A stretch of DNA of 64,000 nt, taken from the NCBI RefSeq assembly GCF_046533115.1, contig NZ_JAJQRC010000003.1:62001-126000 (forward strand), read 5' to 3'. The position numbers and the translations under genes were made by a program. Below, piece after piece: positions 16,901 through 25,078 of this stretch. A model generated the notes under the pieces. That model made no database searches. It saw only the letters and a list, made by a program, of their open reading frames with translations, and was not told where the DNA came from. Numbering within the stretch: the stretch's first letter is position 1; every line of letters begins with the position of its first letter. The stretch comes from JAIRMO01 sp046533115 (GTDB lineage Bacteria > Spirochaetota > Spirochaetia > Treponematales > Breznakiellaceae).

Positions 16901-18367
16901 ATTTCCGGTACCGTCGCCGACGGGACTATCAATGCTCATTCTTCGGATCTGAATATAGATATGGGTTCCCTCTGGTCATTTATTTCTACCAAAAGTATCG
17001 AAATTCCCGAGGGGATCATTACCGCTTCTTTGGATATTACCGGTCCCCTGGCGGATCCGGAATTTTACGGAATCGCTTCGGGTACGGGGGTTCGGATCCG
17101 GATCCCCCAATTCCTTACCGAGGATATAGGCCCCACCCCGATTACCCTCTTATTGGACGGTACCGAGATGACCTTTGGCCCCATTGATGTTAAGGTCGGT
17201 TCCGGTCAGGGAAGGGTAAGCGGCTGGTTCCGTTTTGACCGTTGGATCCCCAACATCTTCTCCATAAACATCCAGGCCATTCAGGAGCAGGCCATTCCCT
17301 TTGGAGTTGATGTGGGGGGGGTCAGGGCCCAGGGACTGACCTCGGGGGTTTTGAACGTATCCATGGATCATAGTGTCCTGATGGTAACCGGTGATTTAAC
17401 CGGTCGTGACACGGAAATAACCCTGGATATGCAGGGGTTTACCGATGAAGGTGCAGAACTTGCTTTGGCTTCATCCTCCATACCGGTGGTTACGGATCTC
17501 AATATCAGAACCGGCAGTAAGGTTGAATTTCTCTGGCCCAACGCGGATTTTCCCATCATCCGGGCCCAGGCGGACCGGGGCGCAAACCTCAAGGTGAAGA
17601 TCGATACCCAAACCGATCGCTATACCGTGGTGGGGGATGTAAAACTCAGGAGCGGGGAAATTTTTTATATTCAGCGGAGTTTTTACCTTCGGGAGGGTAC
17701 CCTCTACTTTAATGAAAATGAGGTTCAGTTTGAGCCCCTCATATCCGCCCGGGCCGAGATCCGGGAGTACGCCACGGAAGGGCCGGTAACGATCTCCCTC
17801 ATCATCGATCAATCCCCCTTGGAATCCTTTACGGCGCGGTTTGAATCGAGTCCGGCCCTTTCCCAGGTTGATATTATTTCCATTTTGGGGCAGAATTTAA
17901 CCGGTACCACTGTGGCAGGGGGCAGTGATGTTTTGGCCAATATGCTCGCCGCGTCTTCCGATTTTTTGGCCCAATTTCGGGTGGTAAGACGTTTGGAACG
18001 GTATGTCCGGGATTTTACCCGGTTGGATATGTTTTCGTTCCGTTCCCAGGTGCTGCAAAATGCGGTTCTGGGGGCCACCAGGCTCCAGGTCCCGGTTGAC
18101 CGGATGAGTCTGGTTAGTAACTATTTTGATAATACCGCTGTTTTTTTAGGTAAATACATTGGATCCGATATGTTTTTTCAATCCATGTTGTCCCTGCGAT
18201 ACGATGAAAATAAAAAAACCATGGGGGGGTATGCCTTTGAACCTGAGATTGGCATAGAGTTACGGAGTCCATTATTTGACATTCGATGGGATTTCGTTCC
18301 CCGGCATCCCGAATATATGTTTGTAAATGATCATTCGATTACCTTGACCTGGCGTCGGACATTTTGA
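13970..18367 (+). CDS. tamB: TamB-like translocation and assembly module protein
   Basis: The product of about 1465 residues has one N-terminal membrane anchor (FLTFLILVIVTTLIL), a very long beta-rich body and a C-terminal DUF490/TamB domain (last ~350 residues, including GDVKLRSGEIFYIQRSFYLREGTLYFNEN and SLIIDQSPLESFTARFESSPALSQVDIISILGQN split across the domain). TamB spans the periplasm and helps outer-membrane protein assembly or lipid transport. Its position directly before bamA and skp fits this, and T. pallidum has the same order. I prefer GTG 13970, with AAGGGA six bases upstream, over the ATG at 13949, which has no ribosome binding site. Confidence 0.85.
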   Translation: MVNSAENHAGRLHEHTGYRLIRFSMEFLTFLILVIVTTLILRPLQRAMSDRMTELRDYGITRLEEVINRRIEYASMGTSVFGTLDIRNIRISGIDTEPAVEISRLRISYSPWKLLRGELVASVNSILIDKPAIVLDSARDRDLWRLLSSSTDSYSTGIRWSKDMLPENLVVRIRGGECILKDGENSLAADNVTLNFTVEQGRISFQGQWDTDVFLDRTLGRSLEADFSGKIRGEFSDALDNGFVTLNVPAFETDLFALRPLTVNCTLADGKIEIRKIDDQIPLDLHMGYDLASRELSGEFQSENFLLGELFSFSGPWAKYNAWLALRTTGTASLGIDREGKISYDLDLSGIIPAGMSLGMGDTAYTISGTGDQRHITVDKISLTAPLGVLDFSGEIGLDPFAPNGTLSVSKLSLSGDAPSVSGDFSISTEGREFTISGEDLSLGSVLISALDAVIQWEDQGLNFFVSALQFKNMESYEDVQPTKLSLDGSYTFNPRELQVTFFLTSFPLLDIINIARSFGNIPAVPEAAVGLLEDIAVTTEIFITTDFEHLLYNAPHSVVAYGGEQDIFSLFSLSGSDLRLEVEDGRVVWGEEMTMFSGSADFSNLQDISFALRLAYQEMAYYFEGLVLDQRSLSIQGAYGLSVYMAKTDFGGYSGFVETAAFPLPINGQFAWLTLLSSMRYESKDQWSFDISNLEVRELSTPASLTTTLSFRGRGNQDGAWFPELLFNDGRGLLSGGASLAWDEAFSDISGTVSLANPEDAEEFILKGGWSNGALTLNLQLSQFQIGRVIRNSNNILVTGDTAITWNSMDFFLVDFNLSSLTASISETPVHASVSGALTADNFFAENLQISYGGLTAEFSYLRMNNKIPLVETDAHIWGTALGRDMDVSLTARVDFKPLDSWFDINRMLQSFDGRLLVNHIRVNTAESAEPFDFSFSRSESLISLSGGPDEMIQMWLAEDGGFYAGFSNPSPIRGSISGTVADGTINAHSSDLNIDMGSLWSFISTKSIEIPEGIITASLDITGPLADPEFYGIASGTGVRIRIPQFLTEDIGPTPITLLLDGTEMTFGPIDVKVGSGQGRVSGWFRFDRWIPNIFSINIQAIQEQAIPFGVDVGGVRAQGLTSGVLNVSMDHSVLMVTGDLTGRDTEITLDMQGFTDEGAELALASSSIPVVTDLNIRTGSKVEFLWPNADFPIIRAQADRGANLKVKIDTQTDRYTVVGDVKLRSGEIFYIQRSFYLREGTLYFNENEVQFEPLISARAEIREYATEGPVTISLIIDQSPLESFTARFESSPALSQVDIISILGQNLTGTTVAGGSDVLANMLAASSDFLAQFRVVRRLERYVRDFTRLDMFSFRSQVLQNAVLGATRLQVPVDRMSLVSNYFDNTAVFLGKYIGSDMFFQSMLSLRYDENKKTMGGYAFEPEIGIELRSPLFDIRWDFVPRHPEYMFVNDHSITLTWRRTF

Positions 18368-18473
18368 TAGCGACTACGGCGGTTTCAAAATTTCGGCCTT
18401 GAAATCGGCCCTATTAATTAAACTGTCTTTTGATGGTAGAATCATCGAAATGGCAGCATCATGAGGAGCGTTA

Positions 18474-20972
18474 ATGCGGTTTGGATTGGTGGCTTTTTTG
18501 CTTTTGCTGTTGATTTTTCCCGGTTTTGCCCAGGAAGGCGGCGAATGGTATCAGGATAAACCTATTAAGGATATAGTCTTTGAAGGACTTAAGAACGTCA
18601 AGTTGGCGGATTTGGAAGAAGTCATAAATCCATACTTTGGCCGTCTGTTTAATGACGACCTGTTTTGGGAACTTCAGGGAAGGCTTTATGCCCTTGAATA
18701 TTTCGAGACCATTACCCCCAGTGCCATCCCATCGGACCTGGCGGGCAGTGAAATTATCATTAAATTTACGGTAAAAGAACGGCCCGTCGTATCCCGAATA
18801 GCTTTTGTCGGTAATAGTTCCATTACCCGTTCAAATCTGCAGGGGGTGATCTCCGTCAAAATCAATGATGTGGCGAATCAGGCTAAATTGCGGGTAGATG
18901 AAATGGCGATCATCAATACCTATCTGGAAAAGGGTTTTCCCGATATACAGGTCAGATCCGAATTGGTGCCCAATAAAGATGAAACCACCGTATTGACTTT
19001 TTATATAACCGAAGGGGAACGGATCACCATAGAATCCATTGAGTTCGAAGGTAATACCATCTTTTCCACCGGTACCCTCCGGGGACAGTTGTCTTTAAAA
19101 CGAAAAAATCTTATCACCGACGGCGCCTTTCAGGAGGCTAAACTGTTGGAGGATATCAATACCATTACCCAATATTACCATGATCGGGGGTATATAGATG
19201 CGGAGGTAACCGATGTGATCCGGAACATCCGGAAGGATGAAAAGGATCGTAATAACCTTACCCTTATTTTCCGTATCCATGAGGGGCGGATGTATAAATT
19301 TAACGGGGTTAGCTTTGAGGGGAATCTTATTTTTTCTACCGAACAACTAGCCGATCTCATCCGGTCCAAACCCGGTGAAACGATTAATGCCCGGCGGGTT
19401 GAGACAGACCTGCAGCGGGTGGCGGACCTTTATTATGAAAATGGGTATATATTTAATACCATTACCCGGGACGAAGACCGTAACCCCGCGGAAGGGTTGG
19501 TCTCCTATAAAGTTACTATTCAGGAACGGGGCAGGGCCCACATAGAGCATATTATTATCCGGGGTAATGAAAAAACCAAGGATGAGGTGATACTCCGGGA
19601 AATTCCCCTGGAACCGGGGGATGTGTTTTCTAAAACCAAAGTAATGGAAGGGATCCGGAATCTCTCTAATCTGCAATACTTTTCCATGGTAGTACCGGAT
19701 ACCCCCCAGGGAAGCGCCGAAAGCCTGATGGATCTGATCTTTACCGTGGAAGAACAGCCGACCATGGATGTCCAATTAGGGGTCACCTTTTCCGGCAGCG
19801 CGGATCCCGACAGCTTTCCCATATCGGGGCTGGTAAAATGGAATGACCGGAACTTCCTCGGCCGGGGTAACATCGTCGGCGCCGGGGTAACCGCGTCCCC
19901 CGACACCCAGGCTCTTTCCCTGGAGTATACCCAGCGGTGGCTTTTCGGCCTTCCCCTGACGGGGGGCTTTGATTTTAGCGTACAGCACGCAAAACGGGTA
20001 GCGGCCATGGATAGATTGGACCCCGTCTTTGACGGCGACGAAACCTATGCCTATCCCGACGGATTTGATTCCTATGCGGAATATGAACGCAATAATAAAC
20101 TGCCCCCCTCCGCATATTTGATGGAGTACAATCAATGGAGTTTTTCTTTGGGTTTTTCCACGGGGTATCGTTTCCTTACCCCCCTGGGAAACCTGAGTTT
20201 GGGCGGAGGGATCCGATCCGCCCTGGTGCATAATAGCTATGACGACGATTTATTCAGGGCCTTTGATCCCACCCTTCGTTCCGGAAATAACCGCTGGGTT
20301 CCGGCGGAATCACTTTGGACCAGTATTTCGCTGGATCAACGGGATGTTTATTATGATCCCTCCAAGGGGTATTATGGCATACAACGGTTCGGGCTTTATG
20401 GCATTTTCCCCTTTGAGGTGGAGCATTACCTTAAGTCGGATACCAAGGCGGAGTATTTCTTGACCCTTTTTAACCTGCAGCTTTTTGATAATTATGCGTT
20501 AAAGGCGGTATTTGGGATCCATACGGGGGTTTCGTTCATATTTCCCGAGCCTGGTTACGACAAGGCTATGATTGAGGACGCAAATAAATTGCTGGTGGAC
20601 GGGATGTTCGTTGGCCGGGGATGGACCGATCAGCGGCTTAACCGTGGTTTGGCCCTGTGGGAAAATTGGGCGGAAATTCGTATCCCCGTGGTTCCCAATA
20701 TCCTGGCCCTGGACCTGTTTTTTGACGCTGCGGCGGTTAAAGAGACCCCCAAAACCTTCTTTAGCGAATTTAAGCTTGATGACATGCGGTTTAGCTTTGG
20801 GGGGGGCTTACGCTTTGCCATACCCCAATTCCCCTTTAGGTTTATCTTTGCCAAACGGTTTAAGTATACCGATGGGGCATTTACCTGGATTCCGGGGAGT
20901 ATCGGAGGTAATCCCTCGAAACCTGCCTCGGGAATTGATTTTGTAATATCCTTTGCCTTATCTACATATTAG
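18474..20972 (+). CDS. bamA: Outer membrane protein assembly factor BamA
   Basis: An 832-residue Omp85 protein that inserts beta-barrel proteins into the outer membrane. It has a signal peptide (MRFGLVAFLLLLLIFPGFAQ), five POTRA repeats between about residues 25 and 425 (strand motifs DIVFEGLKNV, RIAFVGNSSI, SIEFEGNTIF, GVSFEGNLIF, HIIIRGNEKT), and a C-terminal 16-strand barrel with FVGRGWTDQRLNRG in the loop where the family has a VRGF/Y motif. It ends in a typical alternating strand with a terminal aromatic residue. GAGGAG precedes the ATG. The gene belongs to the tamB-skp set and matches the position of T. pallidum BamA. Confidence 0.95.
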   Translation: MRFGLVAFLLLLLIFPGFAQEGGEWYQDKPIKDIVFEGLKNVKLADLEEVINPYFGRLFNDDLFWELQGRLYALEYFETITPSAIPSDLAGSEIIIKFTVKERPVVSRIAFVGNSSITRSNLQGVISVKINDVANQAKLRVDEMAIINTYLEKGFPDIQVRSELVPNKDETTVLTFYITEGERITIESIEFEGNTIFSTGTLRGQLSLKRKNLITDGAFQEAKLLEDINTITQYYHDRGYIDAEVTDVIRNIRKDEKDRNNLTLIFRIHEGRMYKFNGVSFEGNLIFSTEQLADLIRSKPGETINARRVETDLQRVADLYYENGYIFNTITRDEDRNPAEGLVSYKVTIQERGRAHIEHIIIRGNEKTKDEVILREIPLEPGDVFSKTKVMEGIRNLSNLQYFSMVVPDTPQGSAESLMDLIFTVEEQPTMDVQLGVTFSGSADPDSFPISGLVKWNDRNFLGRGNIVGAGVTASPDTQALSLEYTQRWLFGLPLTGGFDFSVQHAKRVAAMDRLDPVFDGDETYAYPDGFDSYAEYERNNKLPPSAYLMEYNQWSFSLGFSTGYRFLTPLGNLSLGGGIRSALVHNSYDDDLFRAFDPTLRSGNNRWVPAESLWTSISLDQRDVYYDPSKGYYGIQRFGLYGIFPFEVEHYLKSDTKAEYFLTLFNLQLFDNYALKAVFGIHTGVSFIFPEPGYDKAMIEDANKLLVDGMFVGRGWTDQRLNRGLALWENWAEIRIPVVPNILALDLFFDAAAVKETPKTFFSEFKLDDMRFSFGGGLRFAIPQFPFRFIFAKRFKYTDGAFTWIPGSIGGNPSKPASGIDFVISFALSTY

Positions 20973-20980
20973 AGGTGGTG

Positions 20981-21511
20981 ATGATGATAAAGAAGCCGGC
21001 GATCCTGGTGGTTTTTTTTATGGTCCTGGGAACCCTGGGGGCGCAACAGCTTACCCGGTTTGCGGTGGTGGACATGACCAAGGTATATACCGCGTTCTTC
21101 CGGGAATCCCGGGCGGTTCGGGAATTTGAGGAGCGCAGCCGTCAGGTCCAGGTGGAAATAGACCGGATGACCGAGGAAATTCAGGAATTAAGGCTTTCCC
21201 ATGCCAGGGCCGAAGCCCGGGGAGACCAGGAACAGGTCCTCAGGCTGGAAAATGATATCAGCCGGCGCTCGGAGTACCTCAAGGAGTACTATCAGCTTAA
21301 AACCGCCGAATTGGAAAAACAGAAGGATCGCCTTGCCCAGTCAAGTACCTTTTTGGATCAGGTATTAACTGAAATTCGTTATATCGCGGAAAGCGAGGGG
21401 TATACCATGGTTTTAAGTCTGAAGGATAATACGGGTATAATTTGGTATAGCCCTACAGTGGATATAACGGATAAGCTTATTCAAAGCTTATCGGCCCGAG
21501 CCGGACGATAA
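20981..21511 (+). CDS. skp: OmpH/Skp-family periplasmic chaperone
   Basis: A 176-residue exported protein of the OmpH/Skp family. After the signal peptide (cleavage near LGTLGAQQ) comes a core beta strand (RFAVVDMTKVYTAFF), a long coiled-coil hairpin (residues about 45-125, rich in Glu, Arg and Gln) and a final beta strand region. Skp holds unfolded outer-membrane proteins on the way to BamA, encoded nine bases upstream. Starts at GTG 20975, ATG 20981 and ATG 20984 are in frame; AGAGGTGG best fits one of the two ATGs. Confidence 0.88.
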   Translation: MMIKKPAILVVFFMVLGTLGAQQLTRFAVVDMTKVYTAFFRESRAVREFEERSRQVQVEIDRMTEEIQELRLSHARAEARGDQEQVLRLENDISRRSEYLKEYYQLKTAELEKQKDRLAQSSTFLDQVLTEIRYIAESEGYTMVLSLKDNTGIIWYSPTVDITDKLIQSLSARAGR

Positions 21512-21563
21512 GGGGATGTATTAATTATTAGGAGGTCATATCAGTTCTGCCGATTCGAGTCCC

Positions 21564-24236
21564 ATGCTGGATCAATATAGGCGGATCAAACGGGAGCATC
21601 AGGGGGAGGTACTTTTTTTTCGTCTAGGTGATTTTTATGAGATGTTCGCGGATGATGCCCTGGAAGTTTCCGGCTTACTTAATCTCACCCTGACAAGCCG
21701 TAACGGATTGCCCATGTGCGGGCTTCCCTATCATGCGGCCCGTTCTTATATTGCCCGTTTATTACGATTGGGTAAAAAGATAGCTATTTGCGAACAGCTT
21801 ACCGAACCCGGTAAGGGCCGGGGTATTATAGAACGGGAAGTGGTAGAGGTTATCACCCCGGGAACCACGGTGGACGATGACTATCTGGAAAAGGGCAGTT
21901 CCAACTACCTTTCCGCCCTTTCCTCGACTGCCAAATTTCTCTCCTTCGCCTATATCGATCTTTCCACCGGGGATTTCCATGCCACCTCATTCCCCTTTGC
22001 GGGCGCCGATGAACGGCTCAGGCTGGAGCTGGAACGGCTCCAGGTAAAGGAAATTGTGGTCCAGGAATCCTTGCTGGAAGAATATCCCGGTTTAGCGGAG
22101 GCAATTTTAGGAAGATCCGGTCTGGTGGTAAACCGTTGGGCGGATTGGCTTTTTGATCCGGTCCGGAGCAAAGAACGGCTTGAAGGCCAGTTTGGAACGG
22201 CAAGCCTTAAAGGTTTCGGCTTGGAGGAGGATAGCCCGGAGATTATTTCCGCCGGGGCGCTGCTGGATTATCTGGACGATACCGCCAAAAGCCTGCTGCC
22301 CCATGTGCGGACCATCAGTCTCTACGGGGAATCCGAATATGTGGGTATCGACGAATCCACCCAGCGGAACCTGGAACTTATCAGGAACCTTCGGGATGGG
22401 GATGTACGGTTTTCCCTGTTGGAAGTTCTGGACGAGACCAAAACCTCCATGGGGAGGCGGCTCTTAAAATGGCGGATCCTTCACCCGTTGCAGGATCTTG
22501 TCCGGATCAATAAACGGCTTGATATGGTGGAAACCCTCTACCATGAGCAGGGGCAGCTTGCTTCCTTTAGGGAGCTTTTGGGGAAAACCCCGGACCTGGA
22601 ACGGCTGAGTTCCCGGTTGGCCATGGATAGGGCCCACGGCAAGGATATGCTTGCCATAAAAAACGCCCTGAAGGCTTTTGAGGCGGTGGAAGGGCTGAGC
22701 GGAAAGTTGAACCTGGACTTTGAATCCTTCTCTGCCACGTCCCTGGATTCCAAGGGTTTTGAGCGGCTGATGAACCTTATGGACCTTTTGGAGCGGAGCA
22801 TCCCCGAGGACCCCTCCATATTGCTCACCGAAGGGAATTTGATTAAGGATGGCTTTAATGCCGACCTGGATGCTGTCCGGCGCTTTCGGGACAACGGACG
22901 GAAGCTGCTGGAAGATTACCTGGAAGAAGAACGGCAGGCGACGGGGATTCCCAGCCTTAAGATCCAGCACAACCGTTTTATCGGGTATTTTTTCGAGGTA
23001 ACCAAGGCCAACCTGCCCAAAGTCCCCCCCCGGTTTATCCGCCGTCAGAATATAGTCTCCGGGGAACGGTACACCACGGATAAACTCGCCGCCCTGGAAT
23101 CGGAAATTAACGGGGCCTCCGATAAGGTGATTGAACTGGAAAAAAAACTTTTCCTGGAGATCCGGAACAAGGCCAAGGAGCTTATTCCGGATCTGTCCGC
23201 CTCGGCCCGGCGGATCGCCGAACTTGACGTCGCCCAGTCCCTGGCCTGGGCCGCCACCGCCCAGGGGTGGATCCGGCCCCAGGTGAATACCGGCAACCGG
23301 ATCCGGGTTTTGGAAAGCCGTCATCCCGTGGTGGAGGTCCATTTAAAGCGGGGGGAATTTATTCCCAATGATATCATCCTGGAAGGGGATGGGGTCTTCT
23401 TTGCCCTGATTACCGGGCCGAACATGGCGGGTAAATCCACCTACCTCCGCCAAACCGCCTTGATCGTGATCATGGCCCAGATGGGGAGTTTTGTCCCCGC
23501 CCGGGAAGCGGAGATCGGCATGGTGGATAGGATCTATTGCCGGGTCGGGGCATCGGATAACCTGGCCCGGGGAGAATCGACCTTCCTGGTGGAGATGAAC
23601 GAGACCGCCTATATCCTCCATACCGCCACCGAAAAGAGCCTCGTGATCATGGATGAAGTGGGGAGGGGAACCGGAACCAACGACGGACTCTCCATAGCAT
23701 GGGCGGTTTGCGAGGAGCTTTTGGATTATATAAAATGTCGGACCCTCTTTGCCACCCATTACCACGAATTGTCCCTGATTGCCCACCCCGCCCTGGCCAA
23801 CCGGTCCATGGAGGTCCTGGACCAGAACGGGGAAATCATTTTTTTACGCAAACTGAAGGAAGGGTCTGCCGCGGAATCCTACGGTCTTCCGGTGGCCCGC
23901 CTGGCGGGTCTCCCCGAACGGGTCCTGCAGCGGGCCGGCCGGATCATGACCCGGCTTAGGGAAAACGAAAAAGCCCTCCACGATGCCCTTCCCGACGGTT
24001 CCAAGTCTCCGGGGGATGAGGAACCCCTCCCCCCGGCTCCTTCCGGGAGCTGGGGCGAAAAACTGGATGTTTTTATCGAGGATATCCTCAGCCTGGATCC
24101 GAACCGTATGACCCCCCTGGAGGCCTTATACCGGATCCATACCTGGAAATCCTTGGTTGATCCCAAAGGTGTCCATACTTCCAAGGGAAATCGCCCCGCC
24201 GGTACGGGAAAAGGCACTCCCTCCCTCTTTGACTAA
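21564..24236 (+). CDS. mutS: DNA mismatch repair protein MutS
   Basis: MutS recognises mismatches and is an ABC-type ATPase. The mismatch-reading motif FFRLGDFYEMF lies near residue 15, and the ATPase shows Walker A GPNMAGKSTYLRQTA near 615 and a Walker B DEVGRGTGTNDG near 695. From ATG 21564 it is 890 residues. However, the strong AGGAGG (21530-21535) lies 28 bases before this ATG, and the in-frame codons between them encode ISSADSSP before MLDQY, resembling the family N-terminus (xSPMMQQY). No ATG, GTG or TTG exists there, so an AUC start at 21540 is likely; only the conventional ATG is used for the coordinates. It follows skp by about 50 bases. Confidence 0.95.
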   Translation: MLDQYRRIKREHQGEVLFFRLGDFYEMFADDALEVSGLLNLTLTSRNGLPMCGLPYHAARSYIARLLRLGKKIAICEQLTEPGKGRGIIEREVVEVITPGTTVDDDYLEKGSSNYLSALSSTAKFLSFAYIDLSTGDFHATSFPFAGADERLRLELERLQVKEIVVQESLLEEYPGLAEAILGRSGLVVNRWADWLFDPVRSKERLEGQFGTASLKGFGLEEDSPEIISAGALLDYLDDTAKSLLPHVRTISLYGESEYVGIDESTQRNLELIRNLRDGDVRFSLLEVLDETKTSMGRRLLKWRILHPLQDLVRINKRLDMVETLYHEQGQLASFRELLGKTPDLERLSSRLAMDRAHGKDMLAIKNALKAFEAVEGLSGKLNLDFESFSATSLDSKGFERLMNLMDLLERSIPEDPSILLTEGNLIKDGFNADLDAVRRFRDNGRKLLEDYLEEERQATGIPSLKIQHNRFIGYFFEVTKANLPKVPPRFIRRQNIVSGERYTTDKLAALESEINGASDKVIELEKKLFLEIRNKAKELIPDLSASARRIAELDVAQSLAWAATAQGWIRPQVNTGNRIRVLESRHPVVEVHLKRGEFIPNDIILEGDGVFFALITGPNMAGKSTYLRQTALIVIMAQMGSFVPAREAEIGMVDRIYCRVGASDNLARGESTFLVEMNETAYILHTATEKSLVIMDEVGRGTGTNDGLSIAWAVCEELLDYIKCRTLFATHYHELSLIAHPALANRSMEVLDQNGEIIFLRKLKEGSAAESYGLPVARLAGLPERVLQRAGRIMTRLRENEKALHDALPDGSKSPGDEEPLPPAPSGSWGEKLDVFIEDILSLDPNRMTPLEALYRIHTWKSLVDPKGVHTSKGNRPAGTGKGTPSLFD

Positions 24237-24268
24237 AGCGCCCTGAATGCCGTTGCCTTATAAGGGGT

Positions 24269-25009
24269 ATGGATCATCAAAAATCTTTTTTCCCCTTTAT
24301 CCGGGAATGGTTTTTCCCCTCGGGATGTCCGGTCTGCGGAAAACTTCTTTTGGACCCCCAGGACGCCCGGTACGGGCTCTGCGGAGATTGTAAAGCGGCC
24401 CTTTCCTCGGGGGATGAAAACCGCTGTTCCCTCTGCGGGCGTCCCCTGATATCCGAAAAGGAACGGTGCCTTCCCTGCCGGGAGGGGGAGGGGCGCTCTT
24501 TTGATCGGGTTTTTGCGGTTTTCCCCTATACCGGAAAATACCAAAAGGTCCTCAGGGCCTATAAATTCGGTAAATTCCGAAGTCTGGGGAATTTTTTCGT
24601 GGAGAAGCTTACGGAGAGCCTTTCCTTTTTCCCCCGGGAAGGGATGGAAAATCCCTGCTGGGTACCCGTACCCCCCCGGCCGGGAAAATTACGGCGTTAC
24701 GGCTGGGATCAGGTGGAATACCTGGCCGGGCTGTTGGAAAAACAGTACCGGGAACAAAAGCCTTCTTCGGGGGCCCTGCCGGTATACCGCTGCCTTAAAC
24801 GGTTTTCCTCCCAAACCCAAAAAGGACTTACCCGGGAAAAACGGAAAACAAACCTCCGAGGCAGGATCCGCTGTACCCAAAAGCCCCCTCCGGAGGTGGT
24901 TCTTCTTGACGATGTGATCACCACCGGCTTTACCCTGGATGCCTGCGCCGCGGCCCTTAAGGAGGGGGGCGCGGAAAAGGTCTATGGAATAGCGCTTTTT
25001 TATGATTAA
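24269..25009 (+). CDS. comF: ComF-family phosphoribosyltransferase-like protein
   Basis: A 246-residue ComF/GntX-type protein. Paired cysteines (CPVCG, CGDCK, CSLCG, CLPCR) in the first 75 residues form the expected zinc-binding region, and the C-terminal half has a phosphoribosyltransferase fold with the PRPP loop VVLLDDVITTGFT near residue 210. The family is linked to DNA uptake in naturally competent bacteria, but here there is no competence context; it follows mutS by 32 bases and may simply be cotranscribed with it. ATG 24269 fits the family N-terminus. Confidence 0.88.
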   Translation: MDHQKSFFPFIREWFFPSGCPVCGKLLLDPQDARYGLCGDCKAALSSGDENRCSLCGRPLISEKERCLPCREGEGRSFDRVFAVFPYTGKYQKVLRAYKFGKFRSLGNFFVEKLTESLSFFPREGMENPCWVPVPPRPGKLRRYGWDQVEYLAGLLEKQYREQKPSSGALPVYRCLKRFSSQTQKGLTREKRKTNLRGRIRCTQKPPPEVVLLDDVITTGFTLDACAAALKEGGAEKVYGIALFYD

Positions 25010-25043
25010 TAGGGGATTTTATCCTTGTTTTAGGCCGAAAAGC

Positions 25044-25073
25044 TTGTTACGTTTGACAAATAAGGGTATATAT
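25044..25073 (+). promoter_or_regulatory. Possible promoter for the exported metalloprotease gene
   Basis: TTGTTA, 18 bases, TATATA, ending five bases before the ATG. A TTGACA also occurs at 25053 but has no -10 at a suitable distance. Weak call. Confidence 0.3.
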
Positions 25074-25078
25074 AAGGC

